NCBI GenBank assembly: GCA_009827205.1
Contig: WUAK01000067.1
Location: forward strand, 1 to 11,481
DNA: 11,481 nucleotides
Direction: 5' to 3'
Origin: Phycisphaeraceae bacterium
GTDB taxonomy: Bacteria > Planctomycetota > Phycisphaerae > Phycisphaerales > UBA1924
In this document: in pieces, positions 1 to 6,223 of the stretch
Layout: each line of letters begins with the position of its first letter
How positions within the stretch are numbered: the first letter of the stretch is position 1
Translations under genes and position numbers: made by a program
Notes under the pieces: model-generated
What the model was told of the DNA's origin: nothing
The model's database searches: none
The model's input: the letters and a program-made list of their open reading frames with translations, nothing else

Positions 1-1344
1 GGTCAGACGCCTCTCAACCTCGCGAACGGTCTTGATCAAGCGGGTGTGCCGCTGCTCGGGACGGCTCTGGATTCGATCGACCTCGCTGAGGACCGGGAGC
101 GGTTCGACGATCTGCTCGAGGAACTGGGTCTTGAGAGGCCAGCGTCGGGGATCGCGCGTTCGATCGAGGACGCGATACGCGTCGCGGGCGAGATCGGGTA
201 CCCGGTGCTCGTCAGGCCCAGTTATGTGCTGGGCGGGCGGGGGATGGAGATCTGCCCGGACGAGGATGCGCTCAAGCGGTATGTCGCGACCGCGGTGGAT
301 GTGTCGGGGCTCGATGATTCACCGATCCTGATCGACCAGTTCCTCGATGACGCGACCGAGGTGGATGTCGATGTCGTTGCGGACTTCAGCGATGGCGCCG
401 GTCAGGCGCTCGTGTGCGGCGTGATGGAGCACATCGAGCAAGCGGGTGTGCACTCGGGCGACAGCTCGTGCACGATCCCGCCCTGGTCGCTCGGGAAAGC
501 GATGGTCGAGCGTGTCCGCACGACGGCGCGCATACTGGCGGAACGACTCAACGTGCGCGGGCTCATGAACGTGCAGATGGCCATCAAAGACGATCAGTTG
601 TTCATCATCGAGGTGAATCCCCGAGCCAGCAGGACGGTGCCCTTCGTGGGTAAGGCCAAGCACGTGCCCTGGGCGTCGATTGCTTCGAAGGTGATGATGG
701 GCAACTCGCTCACTGATCTGGGAGCGAAAGAAGTCCCAGAAACCGGGGCGAGCGCGGTAAAGGAACCCGTGTTCCCATTCAGCAGGTTCCCCGGTGTCGA
801 TGTCGTGCTCGGGCCTGAGATGCGCTCGACGGGCGAGGTGATGGGTATCGATGTCTCACTGCCCGTTGCAGTGCTCAAGGCGTCAATGTCGGCGGGCGTG
901 ATGCTGCCAAGCGAGGGCGGCGTGTTCATCTCGGTGCGCGAGGGTGACAAGAAAGAGATCGTTTCGGTCGCCCGATCGTTGATGGCGATGGGCTTCGAGG
1001 TGTACTCGACGAGCGGGACCGCCGCTGTGCTCGCCAAGCACGGCCTCAAACCGGCCGTGCTCGAGAAGCTCTCCGCGGGGGCGCGCCCGAACGTGATCGA
1101 CCTGATGACCGATGGCAAGATCCAGCTCGTGATCAACACGCCGACCAAGACCGGCTTCGGGACTGACGAGGGCGTGATCCGGGCGGCCACTGTCAGACTC
1201 GCGGTGCCCATTATCACAACCATCACCGGCGCTCGCGCCGCGGTGGAGGCGATCCAGGCGCTCAAGGCTGGAGACTGGGGCGTCGCGGCACTCCAGGATT
1301 ACGCGGTCAATGACGCTGTGAAAGACGCTGCACCGGTTTCCTAA
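1..1344 (+). CDS. carB: Carbamoyl-phosphate synthase large subunit, C-terminal part (5' end outside window)
   Basis: The frame is open from base 1 to a TAA stop and gives 447 residues, roughly the last 40 percent of a protein usually near 1,070 residues. CarB makes carbamoyl phosphate from bicarbonate, ATP and glutamine-derived ammonia for arginine and pyrimidine synthesis, working with CarA in the cytoplasm. The first residues (GQTPLNLA, then GTALDSIDLAEDRERF) match the second, carbamate-phosphorylating half. The ATP-grasp signatures follow in order: RPSYVLGGRGMEI at about 72-84, GVMEHIEQAGVHSGDS at about 140-155, and the metal-binding EVNPRASRT at about 204-212. From about residue 306 there is an MGS-like allosteric domain (GVFISVREGDKKEI, then STSGTAAVLAKHGL, then INTPTKTGFGTDEG). 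The domain order is intact with no frameshift. The reading of the MGS loop resembles planctomycete CarB as I remember it, which is not checked. A small membrane peptide gene follows 26 nt downstream on the same strand. Confidence 0.97.
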   Translation, partial: GQTPLNLANGLDQAGVPLLGTALDSIDLAEDRERFDDLLEELGLERPASGIARSIEDAIRVAGEIGYPVLVRPSYVLGGRGMEICPDEDALKRYVATAVDVSGLDDSPILIDQFLDDATEVDVDVVADFSDGAGQALVCGVMEHIEQAGVHSGDSSCTIPPWSLGKAMVERVRTTARILAERLNVRGLMNVQMAIKDDQLFIIEVNPRASRTVPFVGKAKHVPWASIASKVMMGNSLTDLGAKEVPETGASAVKEPVFPFSRFPGVDVVLGPEMRSTGEVMGIDVSLPVAVLKASMSAGVMLPSEGGVFISVREGDKKEIVSVARSLMAMGFEVYSTSGTAAVLAKHGLKPAVLEKLSAGARPNVIDLMTDGKIQLVINTPTKTGFGTDEGVIRAATVRLAVPIITTITGARAAVEAIQALKAGDWGVAALQDYAVNDAVKDAAPVS

Positions 1345-1356
1345 CGAGCTTCTCTC

Positions 1357-1362
1357 AGGAGG
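1357..1362 (+). promoter_or_regulatory. Shine-Dalgarno AGGAGG for the 42-residue peptide
   Basis: A perfect AGGAGG lies 8 nt before the ATG at 1371, in the 26-nt gap after carB. It is the main evidence that the short reading frame that follows is translated. Confidence 0.85.
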
Positions 1363-1370
1363 GCTTGAAC

Positions 1371-1499
1371 ATGGCTACCGCACTGTTCGTCATCGGTTCG
1401 ATGTTTGCGATGGTCGCGCTTATTTACCTGATCGCGTGGGTTGTCAGGCTATTCCGTGACGGCGAAACCCCATCGATCGATCCGACCGATATCTTCTGA
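1371..1499 (+). CDS. Small single-pass membrane peptide, 42 residues, unknown function
   Basis: The ATG at 1371 follows a perfect AGGAGG and opens a 42-codon frame ending in TGA at 1497-1499. The peptide begins MATALFVIGSMFAMVALIYL, a hydrophobic helix over about residues 3-26. A short basic stretch (RLFRD, residues 27-30 region) and an acidic, proline-containing tail (GETPSIDPTDIF) follow. This pattern suggests a single-pass inner-membrane protein with the tail in the cytoplasm (Nout-Cin by the positive-inside rule). It lies 26 nt after carB on the same strand and is probably co-transcribed with it. It ends 5 nt from the stop of the convergent sulfotransferase gene. I recognise no family. 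Such peptides are often omitted from automated annotation because of length. Confidence rests on the ribosome site and the clean membrane-helix pattern. Confidence 0.7.
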   Translation: MATALFVIGSMFAMVALIYLIAWVVRLFRDGETPSIDPTDIF

Positions 1500-1504
1500 T
1501 CGTT

Positions 1505-2461
1505 TTACGAAATCGGGTAGCCCATCGCGCCGAGATCAAGACCGATCATCTGCGCTAGCGCGCTGTTGCTTGCTTCAAATTGCGCTTCGCATCGATTCTT
1601 GATGGTTTCTTTCCATCGCGACTCGATCTTCTTGTGTCGTGACTTAGGGATGATGCCGTCGATCTTGTAGCACACGCGCTGTGCGTTGCGCACGCTCCAG
1701 GGCTGCTTGGGCCCGAGCGGGTTGCGAACCGCGAAGCGGCTGAAGAACCGGAACAGCTCGAGCGTCTGCCCACCCCAGCCCACGTTGGAAGCTCCTGCCT
1801 TGCCGAGCTTTGACGGATCGGCTGTGGTCCCCGCGAAATCAAGCAGACGCTGGAGATACAACTGCTCGTTGTCACGCAGGAGTTCGAGAGGCTGGACGAG
1901 GATGTTCTCTTCACCGAACAGTTCCTGGTACATGCGCACAAATCTGTCGAAGTGAAAGAACTCGAGTCGGCACAGCGGTGACCAGCCGGCCGGCTCGTTG
2001 CCTGTTCCGATGAACTGCTGAAGCGAGTAGACGCCGCCGTTGCGCACGAACTGGCGGTAGAGCGAGAGGATCATGCCCCTTTGTTCGCGGATACCGATGA
2101 CGATGCGCGCATCGGGAAAGACTTCCCTAAGCCGCCTTGCAACAGTCGGCGCGTAGTACGTCCCACGGACTGGTCTTGAGCTGAGACCCTCGTGCGAGAG
2201 GACGGGGATGTAGCCCCTGGCGCGGACCTCGTCGATCTCCGGGCCGAGTCGATGACGCGTCTCATTTGCGTTGAACGCGAGCGGGTCGACGAGCATGAAC
2301 TCTGCAACCGCGGGCGAAGCCATTGGCCCCCAAGGGGAACCAAATCCGAGGTCGTTGTTGACGAATACCCGGTCCTGGAGCCAGGTGGTGCCCGTCTTGT
2401 GCAGGCCCACGTGGATCAGCAGTCGTGCTCGGTCTCGGGATGTGGCTTGCTCGGCGTGCAT
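1505..2461 (-). CDS. PAPS-dependent sulfotransferase family protein
   Basis: This 318-residue protein resembles bacterial sulfotransferases that move a sulfuryl group from PAPS to a hydroxyl or amine of a carbohydrate, lipid or small metabolite. The 5'-phosphosulfate loop is near the N-terminus: LLIHVGLHKTGTTWLQ, with the G-x-H-K-T-G-T-T core at residues 19-26. The 3'-phosphate-binding element is IVIGIREQRGMILSLYRQF, where R125 and S133 have the expected spacing. H90 in VLSHEGL, between these motifs, could be part of the acceptor site, but this is a guess. The protein has no signal peptide or membrane helix, so it is probably cytoplasmic. The start chosen is the ATG at 2461, just ahead of the conserved fold. 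No clear Shine-Dalgarno precedes it. It stands alone on its strand, convergent with the small peptide gene and divergent from the zinc-ribbon gene. No glycan gene nearby indicates the acceptor. The last third, near 1560-1660, looks less GC-rich than neighbouring genes. Confidence 0.85.
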   Translation of the reverse strand: MHAEQATSRDRARLLIHVGLHKTGTTWLQDRVFVNNDLGFGSPWGPMASPAVAEFMLVDPLAFNANETRHRLGPEIDEVRARGYIPVLSHEGLSSRPVRGTYYAPTVARRLREVFPDARIVIGIREQRGMILSLYRQFVRNGGVYSLQQFIGTGNEPAGWSPLCRLEFFHFDRFVRMYQELFGEENILVQPLELLRDNEQLYLQRLLDFAGTTADPSKLGKAGASNVGWGGQTLELFRFFSRFAVRNPLGPKQPWSVRNAQRVCYKIDGIIPKSRHKKIESRWKETIKNRCEAQFEASNSALAQMIGLDLGAMGYPIS

Positions 2462-2521
2462 TCTGGGTCGTCATCGGCCAGATCAAGCCCGGATATTTGG
2501 AGTTGGGTGTGGTTCCTCGCT

Positions 2522-2549
2522 TTGAAAGCCAGGAGCTGAGCTCTCTAAT
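2522..2549 (+). promoter_or_regulatory. Sigma70-type promoter for the zinc-ribbon gene at 2585
   Basis: TTGAAA at 2522-2527 (one mismatch to TTGACA) and TCTAAT at 2544-2549 (one mismatch to TATAAT) are 16 nt apart. They lie in the divergent gap, with a predicted transcript start near 2556. A strong Shine-Dalgarno and the TTG start follow about 30 nt later. The match is by eye and has no experimental support. Confidence 0.55.
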
Positions 2550-2570
2550 AATGAACAGAGGTAGTCTCTG

Positions 2571-2577
2571 AAAGGAG
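2571..2577 (+). promoter_or_regulatory. Shine-Dalgarno AAAGGAG that fixes a TTG start
   Basis: AAAGGAG ends 7 nt before the TTG at 2585. An ATG at 2551 is out of frame and upstream of this site, so the spacing favours TTG as the true start. Confidence 0.75.
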
Positions 2578-2584
2578 CTGGACC

Positions 2585-2938
2585 TTGGAAACGGGGACCG
2601 TTGTACTCATCGTGGTCGGCGCCGTCACTCTGCTGGCGGTGCTGTTTGTTGCGATCGAGAAGATTTCTAGCCGGGCGCGCGAGATCAGCGCTGCCGGTGG
2701 CGACACGGCCCGGGGATGGATCATCAGGTGCACAAAGTGTGACAGCTGGAGGCCCGCGACCGAGGCAGGGATCATCAGGTTCGGCGCCGCTTCCAAGGGC
2801 AAACGCACGGCGACGAGGTGCGGGGCTTGTGGTCAGCTTTGCCTCGCTGCGATCGAGAAGGGACCGGGCCCTGAGGGCATGCGACGGATCGACGAGCGCA
2901 CAAACCGCGAGATCTACCCCGAAACACTGACTGCCTGA
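2585..2938 (+). CDS. Membrane-anchored zinc-ribbon protein, 117 residues, unknown function
   Basis: The start is a TTG, well supported by AAAGGAG 7 nt upstream and a promoter-like pair before that. Residues 6-24 (VVLIVVGAVTLLAVLFVAI) form one membrane helix. A basic linker follows (EKISSRARE). The soluble part holds a four-cysteine zinc-ribbon pattern, C49-x2-C52 (RCTKCDSW) and C79-x2-C82 (RCGACGQ), with a GxIRFGAASKGKR loop between the knuckles and an extra C86. The charged C-terminal tail ends in EIYPETLTA. I recognise no named family. The layout suggests an inner-membrane protein with a cytoplasmic metal-binding or protein-binding module. It lies head-to-head with the sulfotransferase gene and ends 11 nt from the stop of the convergent glycosylase gene. 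A 171-codon frame on the opposite strand covers the same DNA, but it lacks any recognisable domain, so I prefer this strand. Confidence 0.75.
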   Translation: METGTVVLIVVGAVTLLAVLFVAIEKISSRAREISAAGGDTARGWIIRCTKCDSWRPATEAGIIRFGAASKGKRTATRCGACGQLCLAAIEKGPGPEGMRRIDERTNREIYPETLTA

Positions 2939-2949
2939 GTCATGATCGT

Positions 2950-3882
2950 CTAGAAATTCGCGGCGGTGAACGCGGTTGCGGTTTCTTCGCGGTCCCATGT
3001 CTCGCTCGGGCCTTGGTAGTCTTCGTAGAACGTCCAGAGCTCGAACCAGTAACTCTTGAACTTGAACTCGCCGAACGGCTCGTAGTGCTTCTCGAGTTTC
3101 TTGATGATCTGCCGGTCGGTGCCCTTGAGCCCGAGCGCCGCCTTGCCGTGGCGGACGGTCTCGGTGTCGATCGCAAGCCTCGAGTACCGCCCGAGCAGCA
3201 TCATGATGTTGCCCGCGGCGTAGGGCCCGATGCCCGGGAGCGACTTGAGAAACGTGAACACATCGTCGTCATCGGTCGATCGGTCGGTGAGCCACGCCTC
3301 GTCGATCTCGCCCTTGTGGAACAGCTTTGCGAGGTCGACGATCCGCTGATCGCGGTACCCCACTCTGCAGCGGCCCCTGAGCGTACCGACGCGTGTCCGC
3401 GACACGCGCGCCGCGGTCGGGAAGCAGCCTTTCTGGCCGAGATGGCGCGCCATCTGCTTGTTCATGTTCACGGTGCTGGGCCAGGCGACGTTGCAGCTCG
3501 TGACCGTTTTGATCACGTCCTCGAACAGCGTGGGTGATCGAAAGAGCCTCGCGCGGCCCGATTTCTTCCATCTCGGATCAACGCCGTGGAATTGTTTCGA
3601 GTGTGACTCGTCCTCGTCGAGCCGGAGCATGCGTGTGATCTGCGCTCTGGCCTGGGCTTGTTCTTCTCGGCTCAGGATCCGATCGAACGAGGCTCGGAGC
3701 TTGCCCTTGCCGGTCTGCGTGATCACAGCAGTCGCCGGTCCCTCTTCGAGATGAAGCGGTCGGGTGAGAGTGTGCTTCTTGGTATCCCAGTGGTTTGGAG
3801 CGAGCACGAAGTAGCCGTACGAGCAGACATCGCGCACGAGGTCGTAGTCGTTCGGTGTGGAGATCGTGAGCCTTGAGCCCAT
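2950..3882 (-). CDS. HhH-GPD superfamily DNA glycosylase, probably monofunctional
   Basis: This 310-residue protein belongs to the helix-hairpin-helix base-excision glycosylases, which flip out a damaged base and cleave its N-glycosidic bond. The hairpin is LKSLPGIGPYAAGNIMM (residues 212-228). It is followed by LAIDTETVRH, whose Asp239 fits the conserved catalytic aspartate. The position that holds lysine in bifunctional OGG1/Nth-type lyases appears to be Tyr221, which points to glycosylase activity without AP lyase. SPTLFEDVIKTVTSCN (residues 116-131) corresponds to the conserved first helix of the catalytic core. The N-terminal 100 residues could form the extra beta domain seen in the AlkA/OGG1 branch. 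No Cys4 iron-sulfur cluster is visible at the C-terminus, unlike Nth or MutY. The damaged base recognised cannot be told from sequence. The ATG at 3882 lies 4 nt after the amidotransferase stop and has no Shine-Dalgarno of its own, so translational coupling is likely. Confidence 0.88.
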   Translation of the reverse strand: MGSRLTISTPNDYDLVRDVCSYGYFVLAPNHWDTKKHTLTRPLHLEEGPATAVITQTGKGKLRASFDRILSREEQAQARAQITRMLRLDEDESHSKQFHGVDPRWKKSGRARLFRSPTLFEDVIKTVTSCNVAWPSTVNMNKQMARHLGQKGCFPTAARVSRTRVGTLRGRCRVGYRDQRIVDLAKLFHKGEIDEAWLTDRSTDDDDVFTFLKSLPGIGPYAAGNIMMLLGRYSRLAIDTETVRHGKAALGLKGTDRQIIKKLEKHYEPFGEFKFKSYWFELWTFYEDYQGPSETWDREETATAFTAANF

Positions 3883-3886
3883 CGGT

Positions 3887-4621
3887 TTACGCTTGACTCA
3901 GAGCCGTGTAGGGGAAGGCGTACGTCACCAGGTTGACACAGAGCCGGTCCGCTACGCGTGCAAACATGTCGTAGTGCTCGACCGCCTGCGCGCGGAACGC
4001 GGAGCCCGTGACTCCCGCTTGCTCCATGAGGTCGGCATCGGTTTTCTCGAAGAACTCCAGCATCGGTCCGTCGGCTTCGAAGTGGTATTGGAACCCGAAC
4101 GTCCGGTGGCCGACCTTGTACGCCTGCACGCCGGAGTGTTCGTTCTCGGCGAGCACGGTCGCGCCGGGCGGTGCCTTGGTGACCTCGTAGGTGTGCGACT
4201 GGAACTGGGGCGATGTCCAGGGGATGCCGCCCAGCATCGCCTCGATCTGCCCCTGTGTGGTGAGTTTGACGTTCTCGAATCCCCACTCGGGCTTGTCCAT
4301 TTTCCCGACCTCGCCGTCCAGAGCGCGGGCGATGAGCTGATGCCCGAGGCAGATGCCGATGAGCGGCAGCTCTTTGGCGTGAGCCATCTTGATGAGTTCG
4401 ATCTCCTTCAGGATCCAATCATCATTCTGATCTGGCAGTGCTGGGCCTCCGAGGCAGATCAAACCCTGGTAGCCGTCGAGGTCATCTGGGAGTTCGTCGC
4501 CGCCCTGGTCGACGGGGATCGCGACCTTGCGGATATCGAGCTTGAAGGCGTGGTCACGGAGCGTGGCGCCGAGGCGTCCGGCTCCGACTCTGCTGTGCTG
4601 GAGAACAAGGATGGTTGCCAT
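3887..4621 (-). CDS. Class I glutamine amidotransferase (GMP synthase GATase-like), stand-alone
   Basis: The protein (244 residues) has the class I glutaminase triad: Cys91 in the nucleophile elbow GICLGHQL, then His180 and Glu182 in FGFQYHFEAD. The oxyanion-region motif CLGGPALPDQ is at 56-65. It has the length of a stand-alone GATase and no attached synthetase domain, like the YfeJ/GuaA-like proteins often annotated as type 1 glutamine amidotransferase. It presumably hydrolyses glutamine or a gamma-glutamyl compound in the cytoplasm; the ammonia acceptor is unknown. The frame stays open upstream to 5095, but homology begins at MATILVLQHS, so I place the start at the ATG at 4621. The extension would lie antisense to the protease signal peptide. 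No Shine-Dalgarno precedes 4621, but TATCAT lies 6 nt upstream, so the mRNA could be leaderless. The glycosylase gene follows after 4 nt. Confidence 0.88.
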   Translation of the reverse strand: MATILVLQHSRVGAGRLGATLRDHAFKLDIRKVAIPVDQGGDELPDDLDGYQGLICLGGPALPDQNDDWILKEIELIKMAHAKELPLIGICLGHQLIARALDGEVGKMDKPEWGFENVKLTTQGQIEAMLGGIPWTSPQFQSHTYEVTKAPPGATVLAENEHSGVQAYKVGHRTFGFQYHFEADGPMLEFFEKTDADLMEQAGVTGSAFRAQAVEHYDMFARVADRLCVNLVTYAFPYTALSQA

Positions 4622-4627
4622 GCGTGG

Positions 4628-4633
4628 ATGATA
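4628..4633 (-). promoter_or_regulatory. Possible -10 element for a leaderless amidotransferase mRNA
   Basis: On the minus strand TATCAT (five of six to TATAAT) lies 6 nt before the ATG at 4621, which would put the transcript start at or next to the A of ATG. No good -35 is seen 16-18 nt further upstream, where the DNA is GC-rich. This is a by-eye match. Confidence 0.35.
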
Positions 4634-4705
4634 GCTCGGCCCGCCCCCGCCGCGCGGATGGGTCTGGGCGGTAGGATCATGGAACCAGAACCCTCGCACG
4701 ATCGC

Positions 4706-4712
4706 GAAAGGA
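4706..4712 (+). promoter_or_regulatory. Shine-Dalgarno GAAAGGA deciding the protease start
   Basis: GAAAGGA ends 8 nt before the ATG at 4721. It favours that start over the in-frame ATG at 4679, which lies upstream of the site, and over the ATG at 4733. Confidence 0.65.
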
Positions 4713-4720
4713 CCCACCTG

Positions 4721-6217
4721 ATGTACGGACTGATGCACGGACGCACACTGCTTGTCATTCTCTTGCTCGGCCTCACGGTTCGGCCCCTGGCCGCCCAAGC
4801 CCAGCCCGAGGACGAGGCGGTCCGGAACAGCGTGGTTAAGATCTTCACGACCGCGCGGACGCCCAATCTCTTCCAGCCCTGGACGAGGCAGTCGCCCTCG
4901 GAGGCGACCGGGTCGGGCGTGATCATCTCCGGCAATCTGATCCTGACCAACGCTCACGTGGTGAACTACGCCAGGCGGATCGAGGTCCAGCCGTACCAGA
5001 GCTCTGATAAGTATGAGGCCGAGATCGTCGCGATCGGGCGGGGCATCGACCTCGCGCTCATCAGGCTCGAAGACGAGAGCTTCTTCAACACGCACCCCGC
5101 GGCGACACTGACCGAGAAGATGCCCAGGATCGGATCGACCGTGTACGCCATCGGGTATCCGATGGGCGGTGATGCGCTGTCTGTGACTGCAGGCATCGTC
5201 AGCAGGCTCGAGTTCACGCAGTACAACAACGACACGCTCGGCCAGAGGCTTCAGGTGGACACCGCGCTCAACCCGGGCAACTCGGGCGGTCCCGTCTTTG
5301 TTGACAACGAGGTCGTTGGTGTCGTGTTCAGCGGCATCCCTTCAGCAGAAAACATCGGGTACGTCATTCCGACCGATGAGATCAACATGTTCCTCGATGA
5401 TGTCGAGGACGGCGCGTACGACGGCAACCCGCGCATGTTCGTTGACATGCAGACCGCTGAGAACCCGGCGGTGCGCGATTTTCTGGAACTCGAATCGGGT
5501 GACACCGGGCTTATCGTGACCAAAGCCGAGGACGAGTCGCTGCTCGAGCGCTGGGACGTGATCTCAGCGGTGGGCGAGCACGACATCGACAACCGGGGGA
5601 TGGTTGCTGTTGACGGCGGGTTCAGGCTGCACTTTGGCTACTACGTCGCCAAGCTCGGCAAAGAGGGTACTGTCCCGCTCACGGTGATCCGTGACGGCGA
5701 AGAGATCGCGATCGACTTCCCCGTGCAGGCCTCGCGGAACTATCTTCAGCCACCGCTCGACGGCGCGTACCCGAGCTATTTGATTCACGGGCCCATGGTC
5801 TTCATGGCGAGCACGCAGGAGCTTGCGTCCGCGGCGAGCCGCGCGGCGGGCGCGCTCACGGCCAGCAGGAACCCGATCGTGACGCGCCTAGGGCAAGAGG
5901 CCTCGTTCGAGGGCGAGCAGATCATCACGCTCCCATCGCCCTTCTTCCCGCACAGGGTGACCAAGGGCTACGAGCTCGGCATCCTGCCCGTGCTGGATAT
6001 GGTCAACGGCGTCGAGGTCAAGAACCTGAAGCACCTGGCCGAGCTGCTGCGCGACGCAGAGGGTGAATACATCGAATTCGAATTCGCCGGTCGCACGAAC
6101 GAGACACTCGTGTTTGATCGCGAGGACCTCGAAGATTCGACCGAGGACGTGCTCGACGACGCCGGCATCCGCAGCCGAGCCTCTGATGACATCATGGATG
6201 TGCTCGAAGGCAAGTAA
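4721..6217 (+). CDS. Secreted Deg/HtrA-type serine protease with two PDZ-like domains, Deg9/Deg2-like
   Basis: From the ATG at 4721 the protein has 498 residues. A signal peptide covers about 1-27 (basic start, LLVILLLGLTV, then AAQA), so it is exported to the periplasm or cell surface. The trypsin-like domain spans about 33-230. The triad is His79 in LTNAHVV, Asp110 in GIDLALI and Ser188 in NPGNSGGPV; all three are present, so it should be active. A PDZ domain at about 250-335 begins near DTGLIVTKAEDES. A second module at about 345-475 resembles the C-terminal PDZ of plant Deg9/Deg2: PSYLIHGPMVFM, then MVNGVEVKNLKHLAELL and a strand pair before an acidic tail (EDLEDSTEDVLDD). Classical DegP has two ordinary PDZ domains instead. 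The likely job is breaking down or refolding damaged envelope proteins. The open frame runs back to 3857, but that part is antisense to the amidotransferase gene. The gene ends 6 nt from the convergent methyltransferase gene. Confidence 0.92.
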   Translation: MYGLMHGRTLLVILLLGLTVRPLAAQAQPEDEAVRNSVVKIFTTARTPNLFQPWTRQSPSEATGSGVIISGNLILTNAHVVNYARRIEVQPYQSSDKYEAEIVAIGRGIDLALIRLEDESFFNTHPAATLTEKMPRIGSTVYAIGYPMGGDALSVTAGIVSRLEFTQYNNDTLGQRLQVDTALNPGNSGGPVFVDNEVVGVVFSGIPSAENIGYVIPTDEINMFLDDVEDGAYDGNPRMFVDMQTAENPAVRDFLELESGDTGLIVTKAEDESLLERWDVISAVGEHDIDNRGMVAVDGGFRLHFGYYVAKLGKEGTVPLTVIRDGEEIAIDFPVQASRNYLQPPLDGAYPSYLIHGPMVFMASTQELASAASRAAGALTASRNPIVTRLGQEASFEGEQIITLPSPFFPHRVTKGYELGILPVLDMVNGVEVKNLKHLAELLRDAEGEYIEFEFAGRTNETLVFDREDLEDSTEDVLDDAGIRSRASDDIMDVLEGK

Positions 6218-6223
6218 GACTTG

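Noticed and set aside
594..1265. A 223-codon minus-strand frame inside carB
   Set aside because: It lies opposite an intact CarB domain, has no recognisable domain and no ribosome site; it is an antisense shadow favoured by GC-rich codons.
1485..1520. A hairpin terminator between the 42-residue peptide and the sulfotransferase
   Set aside because: Only 4-5 bp imperfect inverted repeats (TCGT/ACGA) without a T run on either strand.
2483..2998. A 171-codon minus-strand frame over the zinc-ribbon gene
   Set aside because: Its sequence is low in hydrophobic residues and has no domain, while the plus-strand frame has a promoter, Shine-Dalgarno, membrane helix and cysteine pairs.
3857..4720. N-terminal extension of the Deg protease frame
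   Set aside because: It is antisense to the well-conserved amidotransferase gene, and a signal peptide with a good ribosome site begins at 4721.
4622..5095. N-terminal extension of the amidotransferase frame
   Set aside because: The family fold begins at the ATG at 4621; the extension lies opposite the protease signal peptide and catalytic domain.
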